64,000 bases of DNA from JBGTIS01 sp041745535 (GCA_041745535.1 JBGTIS010000022.1:22920-86919); one strand, 5' to 3'. Positions 18,114 through 27,996 are shown, counted from the stretch's first letter. Translations and numbers: made by a program. Notes: generated by a model from the sequence alone, not told the origin.

Positions 18114-19025
18114 TTATTCTTCTTTAAAATTTTGAACCTGGTAAACCAAACCAATACCAAGCCCCTGGCTAAGCTGAATCTGATCGTCCTGATTGTTATC
18201 ATACAGGAAAATAGCTGTTAAATTTACATTAATATATTTAGTAACTTGAGCCGAAATGGCAACATCCAATCGGTGGTCGATAGAATCAAAAGAAAAGTCT
18301 TCGTAATTGGCAAATAACTGATAGCGGGTTTGTAAATTGAGATTTTCTGTAAGCTGTTTATCCAGGCTCGTCAAAACCTGTAAGGCATACCATTCGTAAC
18401 GTACGGTTTCGCCAATTTCGACACCATAGTTTTTGGGTGGTACCCCTGCTTCGTTCAGGTAAAGTCGCGTGTCTCTAACATAAGTAATGCGGGGGGAAAA
18501 CGGGCTTAAGCGCAACCAGAAATAATCATTTGGCTTGTATTCGAAGCCCAGAGAGGCCGTTAAAAATCCGGGAGCCATAAACTTGGAAATCAGGAATCGG
18601 TTGTCGTCATCATCATACCGGTAACCCTTGCCAAACTGCGTAAGAAAATTCAAAGAAAGATAGATGTCCCAGTTTTTCGAAAAATCATACCCTAACTTTG
18701 AATCAATAAAAATTCTATCCTGGGTTTTTCGTGCATTTTTCAGGTTCTGGTTTTTAACCACTCCATATAATAATTCAAGGATATTATCGTACGACCATTT
18801 CCCTTTTTCGTAGCTGGCTGTTGTATTAAGAAGAGCGCCTAGTGCTATCGAATTAGTTCCTCCGCCCGTCCAGTTATCGCTAAATGAAGCCTGGCTAAAA
18901 TTTAGCCCGCCATTAAACGACAACTTCCAGGCAGAATCTGCCGGCGCCAGGGTAAGTGTATCAGTTTGGGTCCACCCATTCAGGGTAAGCAAAAAAATAC
19001 TGCATAGTAAAACTATTATTTTCAT
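18114..19025 (-). CDS. DUF3078 outer-membrane-associated protein
   Basis: A 303-residue protein with a signal peptide (hydrophobic core ending near NGWTQ). The mature part is made of aromatic-rich amphipathic beta strands, with the characteristic opening WKLSFNGGLNFSQASFSDNW and the segment WTGGGTNSIALGALLN, the DUF3078 pattern found in nearly all Bacteroidota. It is probably a small outer-membrane barrel; the molecular function is not known. It converges on lpxB with only 35 bases between stops and lies downstream of the deleted mscS. Confidence 0.85.
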   Translation of the reverse strand: MKIIVLLCSIFLLTLNGWTQTDTLTLAPADSAWKLSFNGGLNFSQASFSDNWTGGGTNSIALGALLNTTASYEKGKWSYDNILELLYGVVKNQNLKNARKTQDRIFIDSKLGYDFSKNWDIYLSLNFLTQFGKGYRYDDDDNRFLISKFMAPGFLTASLGFEYKPNDYFWLRLSPFSPRITYVRDTRLYLNEAGVPPKNYGVEIGETVRYEWYALQVLTSLDKQLTENLNLQTRYQLFANYEDFSFDSIDHRLDVAISAQVTKYINVNLTAIFLYDNNQDDQIQLSQGLGIGLVYQVQNFKEE

Positions 19026-19077
19026 AAAATGCTTTGATTACTTGATAAAAATGGAATAAAATCAGTGTAGGTAATTT

Positions 19078-19431
19078 TTATTTTTCCTGAAACAGGTGTA
19101 CATCTCTCTGAGGAAATGGGATGGTAATTCCTTCCTTGTCAAAAGCTTTTTTAACATTCTCAGTTTTCTCGAAAAAAACGTTCCAGAAATCAGCATTATT
19201 CACCAAAGCCCTTACCTTAAAATTCACGGAGCTTTCGCCTAATTCTGAAACGTTGATGTAGGGAGTATCTCTGTCCAGAATTCTTTCATCAGTAAATATC
19301 ACTTCTTTGATTACTATTATGATCATCCAACCCACAATAAGCGTTATAATCGCTAATACCAGTTTGGGAGTATAAATAATAACCAGATCTATCGCTTTCT
19401 GATAATAGTAATCCAGGTTGAGGTTTTCCAT
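19078..19431 (-). pseudogene. mscS: Internally deleted mechanosensitive channel (MscS family)
   Basis: The 117-residue frame begins like an MscS channel (a short helix, then TM1: YTPKLVLAIITLIVGWMII) and ends like one (ILDRDTPYINVSELGESSVNF, then VKKAFDKEGITIPFPQRDVH). The middle, which should carry TM2, the pore-lining TM3 and the beta domain, is missing: at about residue 38 the sequence jumps straight from TM1 to the C-terminal domain. About 150-160 residues of a normal 270-280 are lost without a change of frame. It can no longer form a pore, so I call it a pseudogene, although a stable short protein could still be made. Confidence 0.8.
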
Positions 19432-19776
19432 AATAAATAAGTGATTTAAGTTAGTTGGCTGCTACAAAACAAAGCACTTAATGGTATAACTACAAAAATT
19501 ACTGATAGATATGTCATTATTTTCTTTTATCAGAAAGTAAGCATTATAGATAAAGTATCTTTTAAATTTTTCTACAATAATTGGTTTATACCTGGGTTGT
19601 ATCTATGTAAATCTGTATAAAATAGCTGAAAAAGGCTTTAATTTTTTATTTCATAACCCGTTTAAAAATATTTAAATTTTTTATCAGAACAATTCAATTT
19701 TCTCGTTAAATTGAAGCATACACATTACTTACTAATAAATGAAGAAAACTGAATTTAAAATATTCCAGGAGGTGAT
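19432..19776. other. AT-rich divergent spacer
   Basis: 345 bases between the mscS remnant and the patatin gene. It should hold both promoters, but no exact TAnnTTTG is evident. A strong purine-rich ribosome binding site (GGAGGTG) precedes the plus-strand start, which is unusual for this phylum. Confidence 0.4.
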
Positions 19777-22113
19777 ATGGTTTCAGAATTTTACCTTACC
19801 AAATTCGTTATTAAATTCCTTTTTCTGGCCTTTATGTGGGGCTTCGTTATTCCAGGCTATGCACAAAAAGTAGCTTTGGTAATGAGTGGTGGGGGCGCGT
19901 TAGGAATTTCCCACATAGGCGTACTTAAAGCGCTGGAAGAAAAAGGAATTCCGGTAGATTATGTAATCGGTACCTCCATGGGTGGTGTGATTGGCGCGTT
20001 TTACGCAGCCGGCTATTCGCCTGCGGAAATGGAAAAAATTGTAATTTCTAATGAGTTTCACGATTGGATTGCGGGTAATCTGGAAGACCAATACCGATAT
20101 TTACTTTTCGAAAAAGAAAAAGATGCTGCCTTTACCTATTTTAAGCTAGGCATTGATAAACACTGGAAAGTATCGCTGAAATCTACCTTTGTACATGATG
20201 ACGCGATGGATTTTGCCCTGGCAGAATTTCTGGCCCGTCCCTCCGCCGCCGCCCGGAATAATTTCGATAGCTTGCTGGTTCCCTACCGTTGTGTAACTTC
20301 CGATATATTTACGCAATCGTCTGTGGTACTGGAAGACGGAAACCTGAGCGATGCCGTTAAAGCTACCATGACCATTCCTTTGTTTTTCAGTCCGGTAAAA
20401 GTAAAAGGCAGGTACCTGTTCGATGGGGGCATTTACGATAACTTTCCCGCTAGGAAAGCGCTTGAAATTTTTAAACCTGATGTGCTCATTGGCATAAATG
20501 TTTCGTCGGTAAATTTGCAGGAATATCCTGATGAAGATGAAAAATACCTTTCGCGTTTGTTAGATTACCTGCTTATCGCTAAAAGCGATTCGGTAGAGGT
20601 TACAAAGCATGGCGTATACATCAGTCCTGATTTGGAAACTTTTTCCGGGTTTGACTTCAACAGGGCTGCCGAATTAATCGATCAGGGGTATAAGGCTACT
20701 ATGGCCAAGATGAGCCAGTTAGAGGCCAAAATAAACAGACGGGTCGATAGCATTACCATAGAACGGAAAAGAGCGCTTTTCAGAACAAATTTTCCAGAAT
20801 GGAAGTTTGGCCCCACCAAAATGAATTCCCTTAACGGAAAAGAAAGCCATTATGTCAAAGAAATGATCCGTTTGAATGAGAAAGATTTAACGTTGCGAAA
20901 CATAAAAAAAACTTATTGCCGCCTGGTAGAAATCGATAATTTTGAATCGCTGCAACCCACCTTTGTGTATGATAAGGAAAAAGAACGCTTTAACCTGGAA
21001 TTGCAAACAAAGCCCAACAAAAATATAGAATTGGGAGTGGGTGGAAACATCGCTTCCCGGAACATCAGTCAGATATTTTTTGGCGTCAACTATAAACGAA
21101 TGGGCAAATATGCGTATACTTTTTCAGGAAACGTATATGCCGGGCCTTTCTATAATTCAATGGCAACTGCTGTAAGGCTCGATTACCCTACTAAAACTCC
21201 TTTGTACATCAAACCTAATTTTACTTACAATCGATGGGACTATTTGGGAATCAACGACTTATTTAGGGCCAAGGGAAATAATACTATTCTGGTACAAAAC
21301 GACAGGAAAGTTGGATTGGATGCCGGCTTGTCTCTTGGCAGAAAAAGCGAACTCATTCTTGCGTCTTCCTATTTCAAGATGAACGACTACTATAGCCCGC
21401 TCTCGTCTTTTACTTCACATGACACCCTAAGCCATACCGTTTTTACCGGTCATACCATTAGCCTGAAATACCGCAGAAATAATCTGAACCGGAAAAAATA
21501 CGCTTCAAAAGGAACCTTAGTTGAAATTACCGCCCGCTATGTAAATGGTACCGAAAACTATCAGCCAGGTTCACGCGCCAAATCAATTGGGATCGATCAG
21601 CCTGTAACTACAAGGCACCAATGGTACACACTGAAACTAGACGCTGAAAAATATTTTACAATAGGGTGGTACAGTTTGGGAGCCTCAGTGGAAGCTGTTT
21701 CGTCAAACCAGACTTTTTTTAGTAATTACATGTCCACTTTAATTAATTCTCCTGCTTTTTACCCTTTGCAGGATAGCCGGTCCACCTTTATCAACAACTT
21801 CAGAAGTTTCGACTATGTAGGCGTAGGATTAAAGAATGTATTTCGTTTTACCAAAAAGCTTGATTTCCGAGGCGAAATATATGCTCTCAATAATTTTTCA
21901 CCACTTACTACCAATCAGGACGATCCGAGCAGTCAGTTTATTGGAAAAGAGGCTACCAGTACTTTAGTAGGTTCGGCCAGCGTGGTATTTCATTCGGTGT
22001 TGGGTCCGGTAAGTTTAAGCGCAAACTATTACGATGCACAGGTAGATACCGGCCAATTTGGTATTTTGTTCAATATCGGGTTTTTAATATACAATAAAAG
22101 ACCACTGGAATAA
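19777..22113 (+). CDS. Patatin-like phospholipase fused to an outer-membrane barrel
   Basis: A 778-residue protein with a signal peptide ending near GYAQ (residue 30). The patatin domain follows at once: glycine-rich oxyanion loop SGGGALG (37-43), nucleophile Ser67 in GTSMG and the catalytic Asp216 in DGG. A POTRA-like linker (about 330-400) leads to a C-terminal BamA-type 16-stranded barrel domain. This is the architecture of the PlpD/type Vd family, in which a lipase is exposed or released across the outer membrane through its own barrel. The ATG at 19777 has GGAGGTG 2-3 bases upstream. Substrate and whether the lipase is cleaved off are not known. Confidence 0.88.
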   Translation: MVSEFYLTKFVIKFLFLAFMWGFVIPGYAQKVALVMSGGGALGISHIGVLKALEEKGIPVDYVIGTSMGGVIGAFYAAGYSPAEMEKIVISNEFHDWIAGNLEDQYRYLLFEKEKDAAFTYFKLGIDKHWKVSLKSTFVHDDAMDFALAEFLARPSAAARNNFDSLLVPYRCVTSDIFTQSSVVLEDGNLSDAVKATMTIPLFFSPVKVKGRYLFDGGIYDNFPARKALEIFKPDVLIGINVSSVNLQEYPDEDEKYLSRLLDYLLIAKSDSVEVTKHGVYISPDLETFSGFDFNRAAELIDQGYKATMAKMSQLEAKINRRVDSITIERKRALFRTNFPEWKFGPTKMNSLNGKESHYVKEMIRLNEKDLTLRNIKKTYCRLVEIDNFESLQPTFVYDKEKERFNLELQTKPNKNIELGVGGNIASRNISQIFFGVNYKRMGKYAYTFSGNVYAGPFYNSMATAVRLDYPTKTPLYIKPNFTYNRWDYLGINDLFRAKGNNTILVQNDRKVGLDAGLSLGRKSELILASSYFKMNDYYSPLSSFTSHDTLSHTVFTGHTISLKYRRNNLNRKKYASKGTLVEITARYVNGTENYQPGSRAKSIGIDQPVTTRHQWYTLKLDAEKYFTIGWYSLGASVEAVSSNQTFFSNYMSTLINSPAFYPLQDSRSTFINNFRSFDYVGVGLKNVFRFTKKLDFRGEIYALNNFSPLTTNQDDPSSQFIGKEATSTLVGSASVVFHSVLGPVSLSANYYDAQVDTGQFGILFNIGFLIYNKRPLE

Positions 22114-22173
22114 GCCGAAGGTTTTTCACTTCCACTGAAATAGTGTATTTTTCCGGCTGAAGGTTTTAGTTCT

Positions 22174-22548
22174 ATGCAAAAAGTTCTTATTATTTTTATT
22201 GGCGGCGGACTGGGCAGCATTTCCCGGTATCTGCTTACCAAATTTGTGATACAGCAATTCAAAGCGCCCTTTCCCCTGGGCACCTTTACAGTTAATATAT
22301 TGGGCTGTTTACTGATCGGAATTTTTGTGGCTTACCTGGAGAAAACGGCAAATTTAAATCCGGCGTGGGCATTGTTACTTACCACAGGATTCTGCGGTGG
22401 GTTTACTACCTTTTCTACATTTTCCTTAGAAAATACCCTCCTTTTGAGAAATGGTGATTATCTGACCTTTTTTGCCTACACAATGCTGAGCGTTGTAATT
22501 GGGTTAAGCGCTGTTTTTTTTGGTTTTTTCCTCATCAGAAAACTGTAA
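22174..22548 (+). CDS. crcB: Fluoride ion channel CrcB/Fluc
   Basis: A 124-residue, four-helix membrane protein that exports fluoride as a dual-topology dimer. The family motifs GGGLGSISRY (residues about 9-18) and GFCGGFTTFSTFSLE with the fluoride-track Phe and Thr residues are complete. A single gene indicates a homodimer rather than the paired form. I looked upstream for a fluoride riboswitch and do not see one. It converges on the arginine-deiminase relative with 8 bases between stops. Confidence 0.93.
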   Translation: MQKVLIIFIGGGLGSISRYLLTKFVIQQFKAPFPLGTFTVNILGCLLIGIFVAYLEKTANLNPAWALLLTTGFCGGFTTFSTFSLENTLLLRNGDYLTFFAYTMLSVVIGLSAVFFGFFLIRKL

Positions 22549-22556
22549 ACAAACGG

Positions 22557-24026
22557 CTACCCCTCAACCGGATCGCGCAGCAAGGGCATACTCATACAAT
22601 GGGTACCGCCCCGGGCCCTGGACAATTCTGCCGAAGGTAACAAAATGAGCGTATCGCCTTTTACAATTTCATCCACAGCTTTTCCACTTTCCACAGCTTC
22701 AATAATTTCGCCGGAGTGCATAATCGCGAATCCTCTTTTTCTGAATTCTTCTTCCGTTTTAATATTCCGGTCATAACCAATTATCACACCTTCGCGGATT
22801 GCCAGAAAATTACAGGCATCGGTCCACTGTTCACGTTCGCTGTAAGGAAATACACCACCGGCACATAGAATGATATCACACTGATCGGCCTTAAAATCTT
22901 CCATACTAATCTGTTCAAACAGGTCGTCCAGGTAATCCAGTTTATTTACCGAAACTGTATAGCTGTTGGTTGAAATCGGAATCCGGGTAAACTGTGTAAT
23001 ATCTACCTGATAGATGGGCTCACTGTGTTTGGCCGACAGATTCCCCGCAAAATCAAAGTTTTTGATGCGGCCTTCAATTTCATTTTTTGAAAACGGGCTG
23101 AACAGCACCCAGGTATCTTTTTTAATCTGGGTAAATACGGTATCGATATGCATGTAGGTTCTTTTCTGCGGAATTTTTACTACCGAAACTTTTTGTACAA
23201 TATTTTTATTGAACAAAGTTTCTGTTAATTTATCAATAGCCGTTACTGAAGTGCGCTCACTCAGGCCCACGATCACATGCCCGGGACTAATCATCATTAC
23301 ATCACCACCCTCGATGGATACAGATTTCAAACCCATTTTTTCCTCGCTGGCAGCAAAAAACAAATCCCTTTCCTTTAATTCAATTACTTTATGCGACAAT
23401 TTGCCCGCTTCGTTGCTAAGCAGTTCAAAATTGGCAATATACCGGAACAAAAGCGACTCACGCTCACGGGCTTTCTCAAAAGGCTTATTTAATAGCAGGT
23501 GGTTATGAATGGTAATGCCTATATCCCGGGTAAAAATTAAGTTGGGCAAGGGCGCGAATACATATTGCTCTACGCGATTTTTCTCTTTAAAAATCCCGGT
23601 TATCAGTATGCGGGCCAATTCTTCCGGATCCGTAGCCAGCAACATTTCCTGTACTTCCAGGCTGCATCGTTCAATGGCACATACCGAGGGCACTACCTGA
23701 TTTTTAATGGTATCATTTTTCAGGGTATTCGCCAGAATTTGTTCAAAATCTATCACATATTGTGAAAAAAAGGCATTGTTTTGGGAAGACTTCTCGTAAG
23801 CGGCATCTCCGCCTTTTCCCTTTATTTTTTCAGGATCGAGAAAGCAAAGTAACACCTTCAGATACTCATTGTATTCCTGTTGCATTTGTTCCAGGTAAAC
23901 AATATCATCGTACAGCAACTGATCTTTCATGCGGGGTACAATTTTCCCGATTCCCGCGTCTGGTTTATGAATCAGCAAACGCCGCAAATTGCCTATTTCG
24001 GAGGTAACATTAATATTTTTAGCCAT
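22557..24026 (-). CDS. Arginine-deiminase-family hydrolase
   Basis: A 489-residue guanidino-modifying enzyme. The fold's hallmarks are present: FTRDIGITIHNH (FxRD), SIEGGDVMMIS (EGGD), HIDTVFTQI (His-Asp pair) and a C-terminal nucleophile Cys477 in RGGTHCMSMPL. These fit hydrolysis of arginine to citrulline and ammonia. It is 70-80 residues longer than classical ArcA, with extra sequence in the N-terminal half, and no ornithine carbamoyltransferase or carbamate kinase lies nearby, so it does not sit in an ADI energy pathway. The alternative is another guanidino substrate. It is transcribed alone, divergently from trpC. Confidence 0.82.
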   Translation of the reverse strand: MAKNINVTSEIGNLRRLLIHKPDAGIGKIVPRMKDQLLYDDIVYLEQMQQEYNEYLKVLLCFLDPEKIKGKGGDAAYEKSSQNNAFFSQYVIDFEQILANTLKNDTIKNQVVPSVCAIERCSLEVQEMLLATDPEELARILITGIFKEKNRVEQYVFAPLPNLIFTRDIGITIHNHLLLNKPFEKARERESLLFRYIANFELLSNEAGKLSHKVIELKERDLFFAASEEKMGLKSVSIEGGDVMMISPGHVIVGLSERTSVTAIDKLTETLFNKNIVQKVSVVKIPQKRTYMHIDTVFTQIKKDTWVLFSPFSKNEIEGRIKNFDFAGNLSAKHSEPIYQVDITQFTRIPISTNSYTVSVNKLDYLDDLFEQISMEDFKADQCDIILCAGGVFPYSEREQWTDACNFLAIREGVIIGYDRNIKTEEEFRKRGFAIMHSGEIIEAVESGKAVDEIVKGDTLILLPSAELSRARGGTHCMSMPLLRDPVEG

Positions 24027-24153
24027 TTGGGTTGTGTTTTTACAGATAAAAAAATATGATTTGTATGCTGCTGAAATTTCATTCTATTCAGAGCAGATTA
24101 GAATAATAATTGCTAAAATAGCCGGAAACACGTTCTTTGTACACATTTATTTT

Positions 24154-24161
24154 TATTTTTG
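24154..24161 (+). promoter_or_regulatory. Candidate -7 element for trpC
   Basis: TATTTTTG matches TAnnTTTG and is 21 bases before the trpC ATG; it supports the start at 24183 over a longer frame from 24159. Confidence 0.5.
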
Positions 24162-24182
24162 CTGGCTCAGTCATTCAAATGT

Positions 24183-24980
24183 ATGAATATTTTAGAAAAA
24201 ATAGTTACAAGAAAAAAGGAAGAGGTTGCCGAAGCCAAACTCAAAAATCCGGTTGAAAAGTTAGAAAAAACCGATTTTTTCCAGCGCGATCCTATTTCAT
24301 TGGTAGCACACCTCACCAAAAAAAATTCCAGTGGTATTATTGCCGAATTCAAACGAAAATCTCCTTCCAAAGGAATAATCAATGCTGTGGCTGACGTAGC
24401 GGAAACTACTACCGGTTATGCACGGGCCGGTGCTGCCGCGCTTTCTATTCTTACCGACGAGGATTTCTTTGGCGGCGCTAACCAAAACCTCATTATTGGC
24501 CGCCAACATAATGTGTGTCCTATTTTAAGAAAAGATTTTACCATAGATGAATACCAGGTAATTGAAGCCAAATCTATTGGAGCCGATGCCATTTTACTGA
24601 TTGCCGCTATTTTAACCCCTCAACAAATTCTGCAACTGGGAAGTTTGGCCAAATCGCTCGGGTTAGAGGTTTTATTAGAAGTACACAATCAGCAGGAAAT
24701 TGAAGAGACGATCGCTCACAATTATGTGGCCGAAAGCATAGATCTGGTAGGGGTGAATAACCGTAATCTCAAAACTTTTGAGGTAAGCATCGAAACATCT
24801 ATGCGGTTGTCAGAATTAATTCCCGATAATTTTGTAAAAATTTCAGAGAGTGGTATCAGTAACCCGGTCAGTATTAACCAGTTGAAACAATATGGTTATC
24901 AGGGATTTCTAATTGGTGAGAATTTTATGAAAACTGATCATCCTGCTAAAGCCTGCCAGGAATTTATACAATCGCTATAG
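24183..24980 (+). CDS. trpC: Indole-3-glycerol-phosphate synthase
   Basis: Closes the indole ring in tryptophan synthesis, turning carboxyphenylaminodeoxyribulose phosphate into indoleglycerol phosphate. The 265-residue TIM barrel shows IIAEFKRKSPSKG (catalytic Lys and the family signature), ALSILTDEDFFGG, PILRKDFTIDEYQ and VGVNNRNLKTFEV, all in the expected order. I start at MNILEKIV because the promoter element at 24154 lies just before it. No other trp gene is near, so it is detached from any trp operon in this window. Confidence 0.95.
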   Translation: MNILEKIVTRKKEEVAEAKLKNPVEKLEKTDFFQRDPISLVAHLTKKNSSGIIAEFKRKSPSKGIINAVADVAETTTGYARAGAAALSILTDEDFFGGANQNLIIGRQHNVCPILRKDFTIDEYQVIEAKSIGADAILLIAAILTPQQILQLGSLAKSLGLEVLLEVHNQQEIEETIAHNYVAESIDLVGVNNRNLKTFEVSIETSMRLSELIPDNFVKISESGISNPVSINQLKQYGYQGFLIGENFMKTDHPAKACQEFIQSL

Positions 24981-25007
24981 CGGTAACGACTTAAATTTTC
25001 CGGGTAA

Positions 25008-25388
25008 TTATAAAGTAATGGGAATCATTTTAATAGGCACTTTCAGAATATCTTTAAAATCTTCGCCAGATTCTTTCATATCCTCATCTTCTTCGTCGTA
25101 GTACCACTTTACCAGTACCTCATACCCATTTAAGTGGATTACTTCGAGCTTGCGTAAAATATCAACCAGACATTTGCGGGAACTGGTATTAAAATACTCC
25201 AGCTTAATTGAAAAATGAGTTACATTATTAGGTTGGATGGCATATTCGTCGAGCCACTCCATCATTGGCCGGTAAAATTCAACAGAATTTTCAGGAATGG
25301 AGCGCCCTGAAATTTCAAAAATGCTGCTTTCAGGATCAAAGGTTACTTCGGGTGTTTTATTTTTTTTATCCAGATTAAGACTTTCCAC
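25008..25388 (-). CDS. SiaC-like phosphoprotein regulator (DUF1987)
   Basis: A 126-residue protein of the DUF1987 family. The core ...FSIKLEYFNTSSRKCLVDIL matches the conserved stretch around the phosphorylation site in SiaC of Pseudomonas, which is reversibly phosphorylated by SiaB and, when dephosphorylated, binds and activates a diguanylate cyclase. It follows the SiaB-like gene on the same strand after 30 bases, so the kinase and its substrate are co-transcribed. The phosphatase SiaA and cyclase SiaD of Pseudomonas are not in this window, so the downstream target is open. Confidence 0.8.
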   Translation of the reverse strand: MESLNLDKKNKTPEVTFDPESSIFEISGRSIPENSVEFYRPMMEWLDEYAIQPNNVTHFSIKLEYFNTSSRKCLVDILRKLEVIHLNGYEVLVKWYYDEEDEDMKESGEDFKDILKVPIKMIPITL

Positions 25389-25418
25389 TATAATTTATTT
25401 ACCTAATGGCCAAAAAAG

Positions 25419-25967
25419 TTAAGAATGAACAGTAGCACTAAGGCTAAAAATGGCATTTTTATTACCTACTTTTTCAAAACTATACGTTAATTTGCTTTCA
25501 GAGTTTCTTACAATATCGATCATGCCCAACCCTGCTCCTCCTTGCCTGGACATCCGCCCTCGCATCAGCTTTTTAAGATAGGCCGCCCGCAGTTGTTCGC
25601 CATTCATCGCGTTGATTTTATCTATTTTTTCTTTCAATGTTGTAGCTACACTGTTGCTTACATAATTGCTGGCTGATATTACATAGGAAGACGCGTATTT
25701 ATCAAGCGTAAATTTTACTGGCTGAAAGGTTTCTTCCTGTTGAATGCTCGAAAAATTAGAATAATGGTGATATATATTTTGCACCATTTCCACTACAATT
25801 TTAAAAACCTTTTTCTTAACTTTTACATTTTTTTCAATACCATTGAGTTTATTCTCAACCAGTTTAAGAATATTATCCAGAGAGATATCGGTTATATCAC
25901 CTTGAAAAGAGAGCAGGTTGTGATTTTTATCTTCCAGAGAATTTATATATTTAACAATTCCACCCAT
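25419..25967 (-). CDS. SiaB-like protein kinase (DUF6272)
   Basis: A 182-residue protein with the C-terminal ATP-binding signature of GHKL-type anti-sigma-like kinases: VEMVQNIYHH (N box) and RQGGAGLGMIDIVR (G box). It matches SiaB, which phosphorylates SiaC. The frame is compact with no sensor domain, so its input must come from partners such as a PP2C phosphatase encoded elsewhere. It is the first gene of a two-gene unit with the SiaC-like protein. A 1.27-kb gene-free stretch lies upstream. Confidence 0.8.
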   Translation of the reverse strand: MGGIVKYINSLEDKNHNLLSFQGDITDISLDNILKLVENKLNGIEKNVKVKKKVFKIVVEMVQNIYHHYSNFSSIQQEETFQPVKFTLDKYASSYVISASNYVSNSVATTLKEKIDKINAMNGEQLRAAYLKKLMRGRMSRQGGAGLGMIDIVRNSESKLTYSFEKVGNKNAIFSLSATVHS

Positions 25968-27237
25968 GTATTTATTAACAAAACGAAATTTTACGGAAAA
26001 TTATACATTAAAAACTAATAATCCACCTTTCTTCAAGTTTAATAACAAATTATTAATAAAATATGTTAAAATTACCCAAATTATAAAAATGTAATATCAA
26101 CCTGCATTCCCTATTTTTTTCTCCGATTTTATAGCTATGCTTTTCCTGAATACTTATAAAATAACAAGCTTATTTATAATCCAATTACAGATTTGACTTG
26201 TTAAAATACAAAAAGCAGCAAAATAACCCATACTCCTGTTATGTATTATAATCCTAATATCCTGCGGCAAAAACTGAAATTAGGAAGACTTTTAAGGTAA
26301 AATTCAGAAAAAATCAGGTTTCAGGCATTAAAAAGAAGGAACCTCAATCTTATCAGGGCTGTTACTTTTTGAAAAATATAAGATAATTGTTACGAAGAAA
26401 ATTCTTTTTTATTCGCGCAATAAGAATAATTCTAATTGTAAAATTGCCAGGTAATCGCTAGTCAACCTAACCCAATCTTTGTATAATATTAAAAGGTGTC
26501 ATGTAAGAATAAAGAGAAAAAACGCATTATAATTAGAGAAAAAATAAAATGTAATCAAAATAGCTATTTATCAACAATGCATATTGATTGCTATTTCACT
26601 TAATCGCTATACAAACTAAAATAAAATACAGTGAATTTATCCCTCTGATACCCGAATAACATATGTTTTCACTGATTTGTTTCTAAGGATAAAAAGATTG
26701 TTACTAATGTGAGAATGGTGTAAAAGTTACTTTAGAAATACTTTTGAAGCAAGTAAGGTTATTCATTTATTAAAAGAAATTTAAATTTTGTTATTTTACG
26801 TACAATAATTTTGGTGAGTTTGGAAAGCTTTTAAACATGGTAAATCAATTTGTTATAATTTTTGTTAAAATAATCATGTTTTAAATGCTTTTATCCCTAA
26901 ATCGAGAAAATATTACACATAAAATCAAAGCGGATAAATTAATATTTTCTGTTTTACGAACCACTTAATAAAACCTCCTTCTATCTGAAATTGTAAATTA
27001 TTTTAGCAACATTTGTTTAATTATGATTCTAAATAGCTGCTCAGAGACCATCATTATATATAAGCAGCGATGCTATTGAAAATTCAGTTTTCATATTATT
27101 ATAGCCGAAAAAAATTAAAAAGCATTGAAGTATTACATGAATTTTAAAGGGTAAGGTTGGCCTATATATAATCATTTTAAAATAATAGCTATTTTCGCCT
27201 GGATATAGCTTAAGTTGAAACTGTCAATTTCAAAGCA
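25968..27237. other. 1.27-kb gene desert
   Basis: The longest gene-free stretch of the window, very AT-rich on both strands. I found no reading frame longer than trivial length, no tRNA, no obvious repeat and no strong hairpin with a T-run. It must hold the siaB promoter and the promoter of the LOG-like gene. An AT-rich small RNA cannot be excluded by eye. Confidence 0.5.
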
Positions 27238-27747
27238 ATGAACGATCAGAAAATTATTATAGGCGTAATGGGGCCCGGCGAAGGTGCCACCAACGAAAAT
27301 ATTCAGAATGCTTACCAGTTAGGTAAATTGATTGCCCGTGAAGGTTGGGCAACCTTAAGTGGCGGCAGAAATGTAGGTGTAATGTATGCCGTTTGCCGCG
27401 GAGCCAAAGAAAATGGAGGACTTACCATTGGTATATTACCCGGAAATGACCAATCCAGTGCCAGCGATGCGGTAGATATTCCTATTATTACAGGCATGGG
27501 ATATGCCCGTAACCTGATTAATGTGCTAACTCCGCAAGTAATAATTGCCTGTGGATTAGGAGCCGGCACGGCTTCAGAAATCGCCCTGGCTATTAAATCA
27601 GACAAAGAGGTTATTTTACTGGGGCATTCGGAGGAAAGTATTACTTTTTTTAATGAAATTACCAAAAATAACGATATACTTACTGCTGATACTCCGGAAG
27701 AGGTGATCCGCCTGGTTAGGAGTATTCTGGAATTTAATTTCGCATAA
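27238..27747 (+). CDS. LOG/TIGR00725-like nucleotide-binding protein
   Basis: A 169-residue single-domain Rossmann protein of the SLOG superfamily. Visible motifs are GVMGPGEGA at the N-terminus, TLSGGRNVGVMYAVCRGA and GGLTIGILPG, and CGLGAGTASEIALAI, which takes the place of the PGGxGTxxE catalytic motif of cytokinin-activating LOG enzymes; the second Gly-Gly and charged residues differ. It is closer to the TIGR00725 proteins, whose ligand is not known. It could be a nucleotide sensor rather than a phosphoribohydrolase. It is a single gene. Confidence 0.78.
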   Translation: MNDQKIIIGVMGPGEGATNENIQNAYQLGKLIAREGWATLSGGRNVGVMYAVCRGAKENGGLTIGILPGNDQSSASDAVDIPIITGMGYARNLINVLTPQVIIACGLGAGTASEIALAIKSDKEVILLGHSEESITFFNEITKNNDILTADTPEEVIRLVRSILEFNFA

Positions 27748-27996
27748 AGATTAACATTTTGATATCGTTATTATGTTGTGTGCAAAAAACCATTCCCATC
27801 CTTAGCTTGCGTCGAGGACGGCGACTCGCCATTTTATAGCAATTCTGACTACTGCTTAAATTATTTTTGAAAAAATTTCTAAAATTCACCAGATTACAGC
27901 TTCTCAGATTACCTGCTGAACAATAACGTAACAATTAAGGCTGAAAAAAAAATGAAGTTTGCACATTTCTTCATAAACTGGCAAATTACACTCTGA

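Noticed and set aside
22114..22173. Fluoride riboswitch before crcB
   Set aside because: The 60-base gap does not show the conserved pseudoknot sequence of the crcB motif.
27801..27835. GC-rich islet with near-palindrome GGCGACTCGCC as a terminator or mobile element
   Set aside because: It has no T-run, the loop would be too small, and there is nothing else to identify it; it remains only a compositional oddity.
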